A stretch of DNA of 54,619 nt from the IMG/VR virus record IMGVR_UViG_3300042317_000583, positions 1-54,619 of that record. One strand, written 5' to 3'. The translations under genes and the position numbers were made by a program. Origin of the DNA: a virus. The notes under the pieces were generated by a model. It was not told the origin of the DNA and ran no database searches. It worked only from the letters and a program-made list of their open reading frames with translations. Of the stretch, positions 54,341 through 54,619 are shown one piece after another; the first letter of the stretch is position 1, and each line of letters begins with the position of its first letter.

Positions 54341-54619
54341 TGCCTTGCCCTTTCCACCGCCGCGCCGCTAAAGCACCGGCGGCAGGTGTTGCATACCCCA
54401 ACAATTGACTCGGACAGATTCAGCATGCAGTCGTCTGCCACTGGGTCCGCCCCCGCCAGCATGTAGCTATCTCGGAAAACGACGGGTGCCATTCCCTCGG
54501 TCGGCGTCTCGCCGCGGTCGCACTGGTACGACCAGAACCACTTCAGTCCGGGTCGAGCGGACTGCCGCATGGCGTCAAGCCGATCCCACGACCCGCGGTC
54601 CACAGACAGGTGGACAAAG
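54322..54619 (-). CDS. Gp88-like protein, C-terminal part (continues from base 1)
   Basis: Residues 189-244 of the Gp88-like protein are encoded here from 54492 to 54322; bases 54493-54619 duplicate the first 127 bases. The end carries C-N-T-C-R-R-C, a possible metal site. The stop lies 19 bases inside the VRR-NUC gene. An ATTGTTGGGGTA box lies in this segment. Confidence 0.75.
   Translation of the reverse strand, partial: FVHLSVDRGSWDRLDAMRQSARPGLKWFWSYQCDRGETPTEGMAPVVFRDSYMLAGADPVADDCMLNLSESIVGVCNTCRRCFSGAAVERARQCHGNQ
54394..54405 (-). promoter_or_regulatory. Box ATTGTTGGGGTA inside the Gp88-like gene (copy 11)
   Basis: A one-base variant, about 54 bases before the VRR-NUC start at 54340, matching the spacing of the intercistronic copies although it is coding. 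Confidence 0.4.
54493..54619. repeat. Terminal direct repeat, right copy
   Basis: Exact copy of bases 1-127. It lies inside the coding sequence of the Gp88-like protein, so the overlap should be collapsed before that gene is annotated. Headful packaging or a cos-ended genome joined in the assembly would both give this picture; the sequence alone does not separate them. Confidence 0.93.

Noticed and set aside
54493-54619. Biological terminal redundancy of 127 bp
   Set aside because: The repeat length equals a common assembler k-mer, so an assembly overlap of a circular contig is more likely; it cannot be fully excluded.

Overview
The window is the complete genome of a temperate, long-tailed (siphovirus-type) bacteriophage with HK97-like head genes. 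The first 127 bases are repeated exactly at the end (1-127 = 54493-54619). The contig therefore closes into a circle of 54,492 bp, and one gene (a Gp88-like protein) runs across the junction. GC content is high, and about 90 genes are packed with ATGA/GTGA/TGATG stop-start overlaps. All but three are on the minus strand. A planctomycete host is a tentative inference from the style of several accessory proteins: a CAP-like secreted protein, HTH proteins with a D-P-[TS]-P-x-E-I-x-E-R segment, and a papain-like protease. Nothing in the sequence proves the host.

Layout, following the minus-strand direction of transcription. (1) 16.7-9.1 kb is the control and accessory region. It holds two excisionase/MerR-type HTH proteins and four copies of one promoter-operator-leader cassette (TTGACA, 16-17 bp, TATACT, with a 22-bp operator palindrome). 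These drive an amidoligase / class II glutamine amidotransferase pair, a DNA ligase and many small proteins. A fifth, degenerate promoter of this kind gives a leaderless transcript for a small HTH regulator. (2) 9.0-0.7 kb is the replication region: a DUF932 protein, an SNF2-like helicase, a primase-polymerase, a UvrD-like helicase and a GcrA-like HTH protein. (3) Across the junction, 0.6 kb to 53.5 kb: the Gp88-like protein, a VRR-NUC nuclease, another HTH protein, small zinc and membrane proteins, and a CAP-like secreted protein. (4) 53.1-49.2 kb is the probable lysis region: several small membrane proteins, a papain-like protease, and an HNH nuclease. (5) 49.1-44.8 kb is an accessory cassette of two beta-class-like DNA methyltransferases, IbrA (PAPS-reductase family), IbrB and two ParB-fold proteins. 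(6) 44.8-20.3 kb is the morphogenesis operon: TerS, TerL, portal, S78 protease, zinc ribbon, capsid, connector and closure proteins, three tail-tube-like paralogues, tail chaperones G and G-T made by a -1 frameshift, tape measure, a 983-residue tail protein, and a run of fibre proteins built from collagen-like, FnIII, Ig and LamG modules. (7) 20.3-18.2 kb holds a metallophosphoesterase and small genes.

Only three genes lie on the plus strand: a zinc-ribbon protein at 13887, the tyrosine integrase at 16902 and a small protein at 17790. The integrase lies back to back with the HTH genes, the usual layout of a lysis-lysogeny switch. No classical CI/Cro repressor is recognisable. The dispersed identical operators, the leaderless HTH genes with AT-hook-like tails and an intercistronic ATTGTTAGGGTA box suggest an unusual regulatory design.

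No gene-free stretch exceeds 300 bases; the longest gaps (100-185 bp) are described as features. No tRNA, rRNA, CRISPR array or insertion sequence was recognised by eye.
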